A stretch of DNA of 64,000 bases, taken from the NCBI GenBank assembly GCA_965202895.1, contig OZ241901.1, positions 2,604,001 through 2,668,000 on the forward strand, in the 5' to 3' direction. The notes under the pieces were generated by a model that worked only from the letters and a program-made list of their open reading frames with translations, ran no database searches and was not told the DNA's origin. Position 1 is the first letter of the stretch. The number at the start of each line of letters is the position of its first letter. Below are positions 51,784 through 59,726 of this stretch, in pieces. This stretch comes from JAJDXW01 sp965202895 (GTDB lineage Bacteria > Pseudomonadota > Gammaproteobacteria > HK1). The position numbers and the translations under genes are program-made.

Positions 51784-54204
51784 TCAGGCGCCGGGAAGCG
51801 GCGCGATCTCGCAGAGGTAGGAGCGGTGCGGAGCCGAGCCGCTGATGGGGTCCGACTCCAGGTCGTCGATGAGGAGGTTGACGTTGGCGCTCCCCTCGCC
51901 GTGGGCGGGGTAGCCGGGAAGGCCGAGCGCCTCGCAGTGCTGCCACCAGCCGTGCTGGGCGGCGACGACGTCCGGGGCGAGGCTCTCCCGGAACCGCGCG
52001 CGGGCCCGGACCTGCCCGGAGGGGGTGCGGATGCCGACCCACTCGCCGTCCGCGATCCCGCGCGCCGCCGCCGTGTCCGGATGCACCTCCACCAGCGGGT
52101 CGGGCAGGCGCCTGCGAAGCGTCGGCAGGTTGCGGTGCTGGCCGTGGCAGTAGAGGTGCGGCTTGGCGGAGGTCAGCACCAGCGGATAGCGCGCCGCGAG
52201 GTCGGGCCGGCGCTCGGCCCCCACCGCCGGCGGCACGTACCCCGGCAGCGGGTCCTGGCCGTGGCGGCGGAACGTCTCCGACCAGATCTCGACCCGGCGC
52301 GAAGGGGTCGCGAACCCGCCCTTCGTCCGGTGCGGCTCGTACGGGGTGGCGAGGTCCCCCCAACGCACTCCCTCGGGCCGGGCGCGCAGCGCTTCGAGGG
52401 TGATCCCGGAGGGAGCGAGCCACTCGCGGTAGCCGGCGTCCATGTCCCCGCCCCAGAAACGGTCCCCGAGCCCGAGCCGTTCGGCGAGTGCGAACGCGAT
52501 CCAGCCGTCGCTCCGGGACTCGCCCCGCGCCGCGACGGCGGCCGGGCGAAGCTGGACGAGGGCGTTCGCCTCCTGGGTGATCTCGAATCCGACCCGCAGG
52601 GCCTCGCGCTCCCATGCCGTGCAGACCGGCAGCACGAGGTCCGCGTACTTCGCGGTCGGGTTCAGGAATAGGTCGGCGTGGACGTAGAAGTCGAGGAGCC
52701 GGAGGGCCTCGGCGCCGCGCGCGGCCGCGGCGTGCGAGACGAGCAGGTTCGCGCCGAAGGCGACGAGGCCCCGCACCGGGTAGGGCCGGTGCTCGAGCAC
52801 CGCCCGGTAGAAGTCCCGGGAGGTGCACCAGCCGCTCCGGGGCGGGCCGAGGGGGCGCTCGTCGATGCCGAGCGTGGGAGCCGCCTCGGGCGCCGGGAAC
52901 CCCGCGCCGGACACGTCGCCCGCCGGGACGGCCGCGAACTCGACGTTGCCGCCGCGCCGGCCGCGGCTGCCGGTGAGCGCGTACAGGAGCGAGATCGCCC
53001 GGTCGGTCTGGGTCGCGTTGGTGTGCTGTCCGACCCCGGACCACGCGTAGCAGGCGACCGGGCGCGACTCCCAGAGGAGGCGGGCGGCCGCGCGCACCTG
53101 GCGCGCCGGAACCCCGGTGATGCGTTCGACCCGCTCCGGCGGATACTCCCGGCAGAGGCCGCGGTAGCAGGAGAAGGCGGTGCGGCAGGTCACCTCCCCC
53201 GCCGCGGTCCGGACCCGGAACGAGCCTTCGAGCGCCCATCCGGCGCCGGGCCCGGCCGGCGCGCCCGGATCGACGGCCTCCGGCGCGCCGCCGCCCGCGC
53301 GCCACGCGACGGGATGGTCCTCCGGGCCGCCGCCCCCCGCGGCGAGGTTCGAAGCCGGGAGCAGGCGGCCGCGGGAAGGTGCGCCGTGCGGGGGCGCGCC
53401 GAGGCCCGCCGCCCCGTCTTCGTCCACCACCAGGAACGGTCCGTTCGACCAGTCCTCGAGGAAGCCGCGGTCGAACCAGCCCTCCTCGATCATCACCCCC
53501 GCGATCCCGAGGGCGAGCGCCCCGTCCGTGCCCGGACGCACCCTCAGCCACTCGTCCGCCTTCGCCGCCACCCCCGCGCGGCGCGGGTCGATCACGACGA
53601 GCCGTGCCCCCCGCGCCTTCGCTTCGTTCACCCGCTGCCCCTGCGCGAGCCAGGAGCCGGTCGGGTTGTGGCCCCAGAGAAGCACGCAGCCGGCGGAGTC
53701 GAGGTCCGGGGTCCCGATCCCGGCGCCGAAGGTGTAGCGGGTCGCATGGTCCTTGTGCCAGTTGCAAATCTCGGTGCCGTAGACGTTGTTCGGGCTCCCG
53801 AACGCGCGCATGAGCCGTTCGAGCCAGGGAAGCGAATCGGAGACGGAGGTCCCGCTCGGGGTCGTGATCGCGAACGCCACCCCCCGCGGTCCGTCCTCGT
53901 GCGCGATGCCGAGCAGCTTCGAGGCCGCGAGGTCCAGCGCCTCGTCCCAGCCGATCCGGACCCAGCCGGGGTCGGGGTCGCCCTTGGGACGGGTGCGCTT
54001 GAGCGGGTGCAGGAGCCGGTCGGGGCTGTAGACGAGCTCGGGGGCGGATTGTCCCTTCGCGCAGAGGGCGCGCCCCGTCGGATGGTCGGGGTTCCGGTCG
54101 ACGGAGACGAGGCGGCCGTCCCGCACCACCGAGATGCAGCCGCAGCGCGATCGGCAGAGGGCGCACCAGCCGGGGATGCGGCGTTCGGCGTCGTCGCTTC
54201 GCAT
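51784..54204 (-). CDS. Molybdopterin oxidoreductase (bis-MGD family) with [4Fe-4S] N-terminus
   Basis: This 806-residue enzyme starts with a Fe-S domain whose cysteines are CALCRSRC (residues about 14-21) and CAKG near 48. The bis-MGD binding core follows: GHNPTGSW near 175, VIDPRRAGV near 200 and the molybdenum-ligand region EICNWHKD near 145 with Cys as candidate Mo ligand. The C-terminal dinucleotide domain has SAKPHLYCHGQHRN. The general reaction is a two-electron redox or hydration at a molybdenum/tungsten centre. The substrate is unknown. The lack of a Tat leader suggests a cytoplasmic location. GAGGG precedes the ATG at 54204 by eight bases. No electron-transfer partner is adjacent. 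It could pair with the orphan NuoE-NuoF fusion elsewhere, which is speculative. Confidence 0.8.
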   Translation of the reverse strand: MRSDDAERRIPGWCALCRSRCGCISVVRDGRLVSVDRNPDHPTGRALCAKGQSAPELVYSPDRLLHPLKRTRPKGDPDPGWVRIGWDEALDLAASKLLGIAHEDGPRGVAFAITTPSGTSVSDSLPWLERLMRAFGSPNNVYGTEICNWHKDHATRYTFGAGIGTPDLDSAGCVLLWGHNPTGSWLAQGQRVNEAKARGARLVVIDPRRAGVAAKADEWLRVRPGTDGALALGIAGVMIEEGWFDRGFLEDWSNGPFLVVDEDGAAGLGAPPHGAPSRGRLLPASNLAAGGGGPEDHPVAWRAGGGAPEAVDPGAPAGPGAGWALEGSFRVRTAAGEVTCRTAFSCYRGLCREYPPERVERITGVPARQVRAAARLLWESRPVACYAWSGVGQHTNATQTDRAISLLYALTGSRGRRGGNVEFAAVPAGDVSGAGFPAPEAAPTLGIDERPLGPPRSGWCTSRDFYRAVLEHRPYPVRGLVAFGANLLVSHAAAARGAEALRLLDFYVHADLFLNPTAKYADLVLPVCTAWEREALRVGFEITQEANALVQLRPAAVAARGESRSDGWIAFALAERLGLGDRFWGGDMDAGYREWLAPSGITLEALRARPEGVRWGDLATPYEPHRTKGGFATPSRRVEIWSETFRRHGQDPLPGYVPPAVGAERRPDLAARYPLVLTSAKPHLYCHGQHRNLPTLRRRLPDPLVEVHPDTAAARGIADGEWVGIRTPSGQVRARARFRESLAPDVVAAQHGWWQHCEALGLPGYPAHGEGSANVNLLIDDLESDPISGSAPHRSYLCEIAPLPGA

Positions 54205-54783
54205 GTCGTCACCCTCTTTCCCGCCGGCGGTCCGGGAGCGATGCGCCGCGCCGGCCGATGCCGCGCCGCTCCGGCCCGCGCCATCGCGGACCCCGCGATG
54301 CTGCCCGACGCACGCCGCAGGCGCAACGCGCCGAAGCGCATGCGCAACGCGCCGAAGGCTCGAGGGCAGAGCCACGCTCCGGTATCGACCTGGCGTCAAG
54401 GCGTCCCGGTCCGGCCGGATCGGGTCTGATTCGGATCGAATTCGGATCGGATCGGGGCGGAGGATGGGTCGGACACGGCGCATCCTTGGAGCGCTCGTGT
54501 CTCGCCCCCGCACGGGCTCGGGTTCGCTCCCCTTCGGTCCGCTCGGTGAGGCGAGTCGCCCGCGCCGGGAGTCCGCGCCACGGCGCCCTGGGAAGATGAA
54601 CACCGAATCTTCGGGCCAGGCGGGCTCTCGTCCGCGACCCCGAGCCGATCGGCATGACCCCGGGTCCGCGGCCTCGCGGGCGCGCCGTGGCGGGCCGTGG
54701 CGGGCCGCGGCGGATTCCGGCACGATCCCGCCCCGCATCGACGCCCCCCGTTCCGGGGCGCACGGCAAGGCGTGTCACGAAGC
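54205..54783. other. 579-base gap with low-complexity arrays and a half hairpin repeat
   Basis: It contains GCGCAACGCGCCGAAG twice (54328 and 54346), degenerate GGATCGGATC/TTCGGATCG units (about 54395-54465) and a half-copy of the type A/B hairpin arm (GGAGCGCTCGTGTCTCGCC near 54487). No gene is recognised. Confidence 0.5.
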
Positions 54784-56130
54784 ATGACTCCCACCGACGG
54801 CTTGATCGAACGCTGGTGCGTGGAGCACGCGATCACCGAAGTCGAGGCCCTGATGCCGGACATGGCGGGCGTCGCCCGGGGCAAGATCATGCCGGTCGCG
54901 ACGTATTGCCGGTCGCTCGGCCTGAACCTGCCCGAAGCGCTCGTGCTCCAGACCGTCACCGGCGACTTTCCCCAGGATGCGAGCGCGATCCATCCCTCGG
55001 ACCGCGACATGGTGCTGCGCGCCGACGAGACCACGATCCGACTCGTCCCCTGGGCCGCGGACCCGACCGCACAGGTCATCCACGACTGCTTCCACGCGAA
55101 CGGCGATCCGGTCGCGACCACCTCGCGCTACGTCCTTCGCCGGGTGCTCGACCTCTACCGGGGGCGCGGCTGGCGCCCCGTCGTCGCCCCCGAGCTCGAG
55201 TTCTACCTCGTCAAGCGGAACGCGGACCCGGACTACCCGCTCGAGCCGCCGGCCGGCCGCTCCGGGGAGGTGGAGCGGGGCCGGCAGTCGTTCGGGATCG
55301 ACGTGCTGAACGAGTACGACCCCCTCATCGACGACGTCTACGACTTCTGCGAGGCGCAGAAGATCGAGCTCGGGACCCTGAGCCACGAGGCGGGGGCCGC
55401 TCAACTCGAGATCAACCTCTCGCACGGCGACCCGCTCGACCTCGCGGACCAGGCGTTCCTGTTCAAGCGCACCGTCCGCGAGGCGGCGGTGCGCCACGGC
55501 GTGTACGCGACCTTCATGGCGAAGCCGATGGAGAAGGAGCCGGGAAGCGCCATGCACATCCACCAGAGCGTGGTGGACGCGCGGACCGGCGAGAACGTGT
55601 TCGCGGGACCGGACGGAGCGCTGACCCCCCTCTTCCACGCCCACGTCGGCGGGCTGCAGCGCTACCTCCCGGCCGCGATGCCGTTCCTCGCACCGAACGT
55701 CAACTCGTACCGCCGGATCACGAAGTATCTCGCGGCGCCCATCAACGTGCAGTGGGGGGTGGACAACCGCACCGCGGGCCTTCGCGTGCCGCTCGGCGAG
55801 CCGGCGGAGACCCGCGTCGAGAACCGGGTCGCGGGCGCGGACGCCAACCCGTACCTCGCGATCGCCGCATCGCTCGCGTGCGGCCTGATCGGCATGGCCG
55901 ACGGGGTCGAGCCGACCCCCAGGATCGAGGGGAGCGCCTACTCGATGCCCTACGAGCTCCCGCTCAGCCTCGGCGAGTCGCTCGGACTCATGCGCGACTG
56001 CCGTCCGCTCGTGGAAGCTCTCGGGGAGCGGTTCACGGCCGCCTACGGTGCGGTCAAGGACTGCGAGTTGCGGGCGTTCCAGCAGGTCATCAGCTCGTGG
56101 GAGCGCGAGTTCCTGCTCCGCAACGTGTGA
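54784..56130 (+). CDS. Glutamine synthetase family protein (gamma-glutamylpolyamine synthetase/PuuA-like)
   Basis: This 448-residue protein belongs to the GlnA/PuuA superfamily. It contains MPDMAGVARGK near residue 24, the metal-binding PELEFYL near residue 138, AAQLEINLSHGD near 208, the ATP/metal segment GSAMHIHQSV near 256 and NRTAGLRVPLGEP near 329. The MPD-x-x-G-x-RGK opening and lack of the adenylylation loop fit the gamma-glutamyl-amine ligases that couple glutamate to putrescine or other amines with ATP, rather than the nitrogen-assimilating GlnA. The amine substrate is unknown. ATG 54784 is used, although the ribosome site is weak and GTG 54772 is an alternative. The next gene is on the opposite strand. 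Confidence 0.83.
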   Translation: MTPTDGLIERWCVEHAITEVEALMPDMAGVARGKIMPVATYCRSLGLNLPEALVLQTVTGDFPQDASAIHPSDRDMVLRADETTIRLVPWAADPTAQVIHDCFHANGDPVATTSRYVLRRVLDLYRGRGWRPVVAPELEFYLVKRNADPDYPLEPPAGRSGEVERGRQSFGIDVLNEYDPLIDDVYDFCEAQKIELGTLSHEAGAAQLEINLSHGDPLDLADQAFLFKRTVREAAVRHGVYATFMAKPMEKEPGSAMHIHQSVVDARTGENVFAGPDGALTPLFHAHVGGLQRYLPAAMPFLAPNVNSYRRITKYLAAPINVQWGVDNRTAGLRVPLGEPAETRVENRVAGADANPYLAIAASLACGLIGMADGVEPTPRIEGSAYSMPYELPLSLGESLGLMRDCRPLVEALGERFTAAYGAVKDCELRAFQQVISSWEREFLLRNV

Positions 56131-56260
56131 ACGTGGATGAAGCTCCCGCACGCCTCCGCCGCGCCCGTACCCGTACCCCCGACCGGTGCGCCCACGGGCG
56201 CGGGCCCTGGATCCGGAATCTCATCGGGCTTCGCGGCGAGGGGGTCGAGATGGAGAACGG

Positions 56261-56593
56261 TCAGATGCACCCGGTCGGCTTCGGCAGTCCCGCATAGCGG
56301 CAGGCCTGGCGGGCGGGGCCGTCCGGAAAGAGCCGGTAGAGGTAGCGGCTGTTGCCCTTGTCCGGCCCGAGCCGGCGGGCGACCGCGCGGGTGAGGATCC
56401 GGACCGCGGGTGCGAATCCGTACTCGGCGTAGTACTCGCGGAGAAAGTCGATCACCTGCCAGTGGGCGTCGGTCAGCTCGCACCCGTCGGCGAGGGCCAT
56501 CGCATCCGCGACGTCCGGCGACCAGTCCTCGATCCGGAGGAGATACCCCTCCGGGTCCGTCTCGAGGAGTTCGGTGTCGACGGCGATGGCCAA
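56261..56593 (-). CDS. DsrC-type sulfur-carrier protein (TusE/DsrC family)
   Basis: This 110-residue protein is of normal length and ends in CRYAGLPKPTGCI. Both redox cysteines are present, Cys98 and Cys109, spaced by ten residues as in DsrC of dissimilatory sulfur metabolism. TusE relatives retain only the last one. DsrC carries sulfur as a trisulfide between dissimilatory sulfite reductase and the membrane DsrMKJOP complex, or in sulfur relay generally. The conserved FLREYYAEYGFAPAVRILTRAV helix is present. It is alone here, with no dsr or tus genes nearby, so the partner system must be elsewhere. The ATG at 56593 is clean. Confidence 0.85.
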   Translation of the reverse strand: MAIAVDTELLETDPEGYLLRIEDWSPDVADAMALADGCELTDAHWQVIDFLREYYAEYGFAPAVRILTRAVARRLGPDKGNSRYLYRLFPDGPARQACRYAGLPKPTGCI

Positions 56594-56929
56594 CGCCCTC
56601 CCCTCCGAGCCGGGGCGTCAGCGGGCGCGACGGCAGGCGCGCCGCGAAGCGCCGCGGTCGAAGCCGCCCCGAAGCCGGGCCCCGCCCGCGAGACCGGCGG
56701 GGCGGTGTTTGCGCGCCGCCCGACGCACCGTCGACCCGGGGCACGGCCTCGCGAGCCCGCACCCCGCCCCGGACGCCCCGAGTCCGGTCCGGGCGGCCCG
56801 GATTCCGGGGCACGCGAACGGCTCCTCCACGGGTTCGTCTTCCACCACGATCCTGGCCCTCACGGCAAGGGAAACGGTTCAGGCGCCGCGCTCCGGCGCA
56901 AGGTCGAAGCCATTCTACGCCAGGGCCAA

Positions 56930-57150
56930 TTCACGCTGACCGACCCACGGCCGGACGTCGATGCCCATCGTTCTTGCTGGGAGCGCTTGTGTCTCACCTG
57001 CATCGATCATCAGCGACGGTCTTGCCGTCCCGTTTGCGGGCGAGACGCAAGCGTTCCCAAGACCCGTCGTTCCCAGGACGTCCGTGTCGGACGCCGCTCT
57101 GGTTCGACCGAACCGGGTCCGCCTGCACGAACCGATTCCGCGGGGTGAAA
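56930..57150 (+). repeat. MITE-like hairpin repeat, type B, copy 2
   Basis: It is bounded by TTCACGCTGACCGACCCACG and CGATTCCGCGGGGTGAAA. It carries the hairpin arms GGAGCGCTTGTGTC and GCGAGACGCAAGCGTTCCC and the type B segment GGTTCGACCGAACCGG. The loop (GCATCGATCATCAGCGACGG) is in the same orientation as copy 3 and opposite to copy 1. Most of the 611-base gap after the DsrC gene is this repeat. The rest shows nothing coding. Confidence 0.78.
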
Positions 57151-57204
57151 AGACCCTGGGCGTGGCCGGGGGCATCGCGCGGGCTCCTGTTCTTCCCGGA
57201 TCGA

Positions 57205-57648
57205 TCAGCCCCCCGACATCTCGTCGAGGCGGCGCTGCATCTCCTCCGGTGAGAGCGTTTCGATCACCTGAGAGACGATCCAGACGTGCCCGAACGGGTC
57301 TTCGATGCGTCCGGCGCGATGCCCGTAGAACTGGTCGCCTACCGGGATCAGCAGCTTGGCTCCCGCGCGGGTCGCCGCCCCCACCGTCGCATCGGCGTTC
57401 TCGACGCCGAGGGCGAGCCGCACCGGGGTGCCGCCGAGCGAGTGCGGTTCGTCGGTGCCGAAGGCCGGGTCGTGCTCGGACAGCATGACCGTCGCGTCTC
57501 CGATCCGGATCTCGGCGTGGACGATGCTCCCGTCGGGGGCGGTGAGCCGGAGTCCGGTCTCGACGGCCCCGAAGGCCTGCCGGTAGAAGTCGAGGGCGGC
57601 GCCCGCGCCGACGACGGTGAGGTAGGGGGAGACGTGATGGCTGGACAT
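57205..57648 (-). CDS. VOC (glyoxalase/bleomycin resistance) family protein
   Basis: This 147-residue protein has two beta-alpha-beta-beta-beta halves: SSHHVSPYLTVVGAGAALDF, AEIRIGDATVMLSEHDPAF and, in the second half, VRLALGVENADATVGAATRAG with IEDPFGHVWIVSQVIE. The last is a typical C-terminal VOC strand with a metal-site Glu or Asp near it. Related small VOC proteins are annotated as PhnB-like. The actual reaction is unknown. ATG 57648 (MSSHHVSPYL) is chosen because it opens the fold. The upstream extension runs into the type B repeat. Confidence 0.82.
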   Translation of the reverse strand: MSSHHVSPYLTVVGAGAALDFYRQAFGAVETGLRLTAPDGSIVHAEIRIGDATVMLSEHDPAFGTDEPHSLGGTPVRLALGVENADATVGAATRAGAKLLIPVGDQFYGHRAGRIEDPFGHVWIVSQVIETLSPEEMQRRLDEMSGG

Positions 57649-57704
57649 GGAGGCGGTCTGTGGGGGCCGGGAGGGGGCAGTGTAGCCCTCCCGGGGCAGG
57701 GCCG

Positions 57705-57925
57705 TTTCATGCTGGCCGACTCGCGGCCAAGCATCGATATCCATCGCGCTTGCTGGGAACGGCGTGTCCTCCAGACGCGGGCGTCCCGCCCGCATCGATC
57801 GGCGGCGCTCTTTGCCATCCCATTTGCGGGCGGGACGCCCGCGTTCCCAGGACGCGCCGTGTCAGGTGCCGCTCTGATTCGACCGAACCGGGTCCGCCCG
57901 CGCGAACCAATTTCGCAGCGTGAAA
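57705..57925 (+). repeat. MITE-like hairpin repeat, type B, copy 3
   Basis: It is bounded by TTTCATGCTGGCCGACTCG and TTTCGCAGCGTGAAA, with terminal inverted repeats of about ten bases (TTTCA(C/T)GCTG). It carries hairpin arms ACGCGGGCGTCCCGCCCGC and GCGGGCGGGACGCCCGCGT and the loop ATCGATCGGCGGCGCTCTTT. The remainder of the 653-base gap up to the KAP gene holds a possible promoter near 57977 and no certain gene. Confidence 0.8.
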
Positions 57926-57976
57926 AAGCTCTGCCTCCCGGGGTGTCGAGGCGGGCACTGTCCGGCTCGCGGCGCG

Positions 57977-57982
57977 TATAAT
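57977..57982 (+). promoter_or_regulatory. Candidate -10 element (TATAAT) upstream of the KAP-NACHT operon
   Basis: The sequence TATAAT is an exact consensus -10 in an otherwise GC-rich stretch, 320 bases before the KAP start and just past the type B repeat. No convincing -35 is visible (TGTCCG-like at 57960). It is the best promoter-like element ahead of the operon. Confidence 0.25.
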
Positions 57983-58301
57983 CATCGGATGAACGGCCGA
58001 GACTGGAGCGCGATGGACCTCACCGAGCCGGTTCGCCGACGGTGGGCTCATCCGTGCAGGATGGTTCGGATGGCCGAGGAGCCGAGTGGGGTCGCGCGCA
58101 CTTCCGATCGGCGCCGGGAGATCGGGGCCAAGTCGACCGGGGCTGTCGCCTCCCGCTTCGACCGCGCTCCGGCCAGCGAATCGGGACAGGTGAGCCCGGC
58201 GCCGCAGACCGTCAGGGGGTCCCCTATGGGGTGTGGGGCCTGGCGGACCCGCGCGCCGTCCGGCGGCCAGCTCGACCGTCGTCCGTAAGGGAAGCACTGT
58301 C

Positions 58302-59726
58302 TTGCACAACGACGAACCGGCCCTGTTGGACACCCTCGAACGAGGCCCGCTGATCGAGGAAGTCGGTGAAGCCATCGCCCGCTGCGTCCCGCCACAGGTG
58401 TTCGGCGTCCACGGAGACTGGGGCATCGGAAAGACGAGCTTCCTGCATCAGGTTCAGTGGTATCTCACCGGAGACTGTCCGCAGCAGCCCGAGTCGGTCA
58501 CCAAGGACATGGAGAGGAGAGCGGGCGCGGACAGAGGGGAAAGGGACGCATCGGCGCAGAGCAGCGGGGTTCACCGTGAGGTGATCCAAGCGGTCTGGTT
58601 CGATGCTTGGCGGTACCAGAACGAGGCGGCGCCCGTCGTCGCGTTGCTTCACGAGATGCGCGCGCAGCTCGCGTGGGGGAGCCGGGTAGTCCGCTCGGCC
58701 CGCCGGAATACGGAGGTGGCCGTGCGCGGCGCCCTCCTGTCCATCGAAGATCTGACGAAGAAGATCGGGTTTCAGTACTCCAAGTTTGCCCAGGCGAACC
58801 GGGAGTGGGAGTCGGAAAACCTTGCCGTTTCCCTTCCTTCGCACACCTTGCGCGAGCACTTGCGCCAAGCCGTCGGGCAGCTCCTGCCGAAGAAAACGGC
58901 CGCCGGTGTGTCCCCCAGGTTGGTAGTCTTCATCGACGATGTCGACCGTTGCGAGCCGGAGGCGGCCTATCGCCTGCTCGAAGGCCTGAAGATCTACCTC
59001 ACCCTCGACAACTGCGTCTTCGTCCTCGGGATGAACCAGAAGGCGATCGAGGAAGCCATCGCCCAGCGGATGAAGACCGAGACCGGCGGCAATCCTGCGA
59101 TACGCGCTGCCGCATACATGGAGAAGCTGTGCCAGAACGTGTGGCGGCTCCCCGCGGTCCGCGAGCCCGAGCGAGTGCTGTATGAACTCTTGGAACAAAC
59201 GATAGAGGACAACGCAATTCGCAACTTCATCAGACAGGGATTGAAGGTGCCGGTAGCTGAAGAGGGTGTGGATCCATCAACTTATCAATGCCTGCCGCCC
59301 AACCCGAGACGACTCAAGGGCCTTGCCAATCTGATCGGGAGGCTGTCCTCCCGGTTGCCGGGTCGCGAGGTTGGGCTTAGCGAGGAAGAGATGATCCTTG
59401 AAGCAAGGCTTCTCGTGATCGTTGCTTACGTTTACCAGTTCCATCATGATCTCCATATCAGATGGGAAGCAGACTTGGATCTATACAATGAAATTCGTGA
59501 CTGGTGTCGAGCCGGCAAGGACCTCCCATTCGACAATTCACTGAAATTGCCGCTGAAGCAGTCCGATGCGGATTCGACTGAATCGCAGCCGATCGGCCAG
59601 TTTGGAACCACCTATCCGGATCCTACCCAATCCAGCGTGTTCTGGATCCAGCCGTTGATCCTGCATCTGGAGACCGAGATAGCCCCCCAGCGCTTCAAGG
59701 GCTATCTTCATGGAGTTCCGGCATGA
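58302..59726 (+). CDS. KAP-family P-loop NTPase
   Basis: This 474-residue protein has a Walker A GDWGIGKTSF at residues 38-47, the KAP-specific motif VWFDAWRYQNE near 98-108 and a Walker B LVVFIDDVDRCEPE near 207-220. The C-terminal half is helical with R-R-L-K-G in PPNPRRLKGLANLI near 340. KAP NTPases are predicted membrane-associated or cytosolic ATPases that occur in predicted defence systems. This one has no obvious membrane segment. I use TTG 58302 because AAGGGA lies ten bases upstream and the sequence before it has no KAP homology. Its stop overlaps the ATG of the NACHT-LRR gene (ATGA), so the two are co-translated. Confidence 0.83.
   Translation: MHNDEPALLDTLERGPLIEEVGEAIARCVPPQVFGVHGDWGIGKTSFLHQVQWYLTGDCPQQPESVTKDMERRAGADRGERDASAQSSGVHREVIQAVWFDAWRYQNEAAPVVALLHEMRAQLAWGSRVVRSARRNTEVAVRGALLSIEDLTKKIGFQYSKFAQANREWESENLAVSLPSHTLREHLRQAVGQLLPKKTAAGVSPRLVVFIDDVDRCEPEAAYRLLEGLKIYLTLDNCVFVLGMNQKAIEEAIAQRMKTETGGNPAIRAAAYMEKLCQNVWRLPAVREPERVLYELLEQTIEDNAIRNFIRQGLKVPVAEEGVDPSTYQCLPPNPRRLKGLANLIGRLSSRLPGREVGLSEEEMILEARLLVIVAYVYQFHHDLHIRWEADLDLYNEIRDWCRAGKDLPFDNSLKLPLKQSDADSTESQPIGQFGTTYPDPTQSSVFWIQPLILHLETEIAPQRFKGYLHGVPA

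Noticed and set aside
57989..58288. A 99-codon open frame starting just after TATAAT
   Set aside because: Its product is Arg/Ser-rich without any domain, has a weak start context and overlaps the KAP leader; not enough to call a gene.
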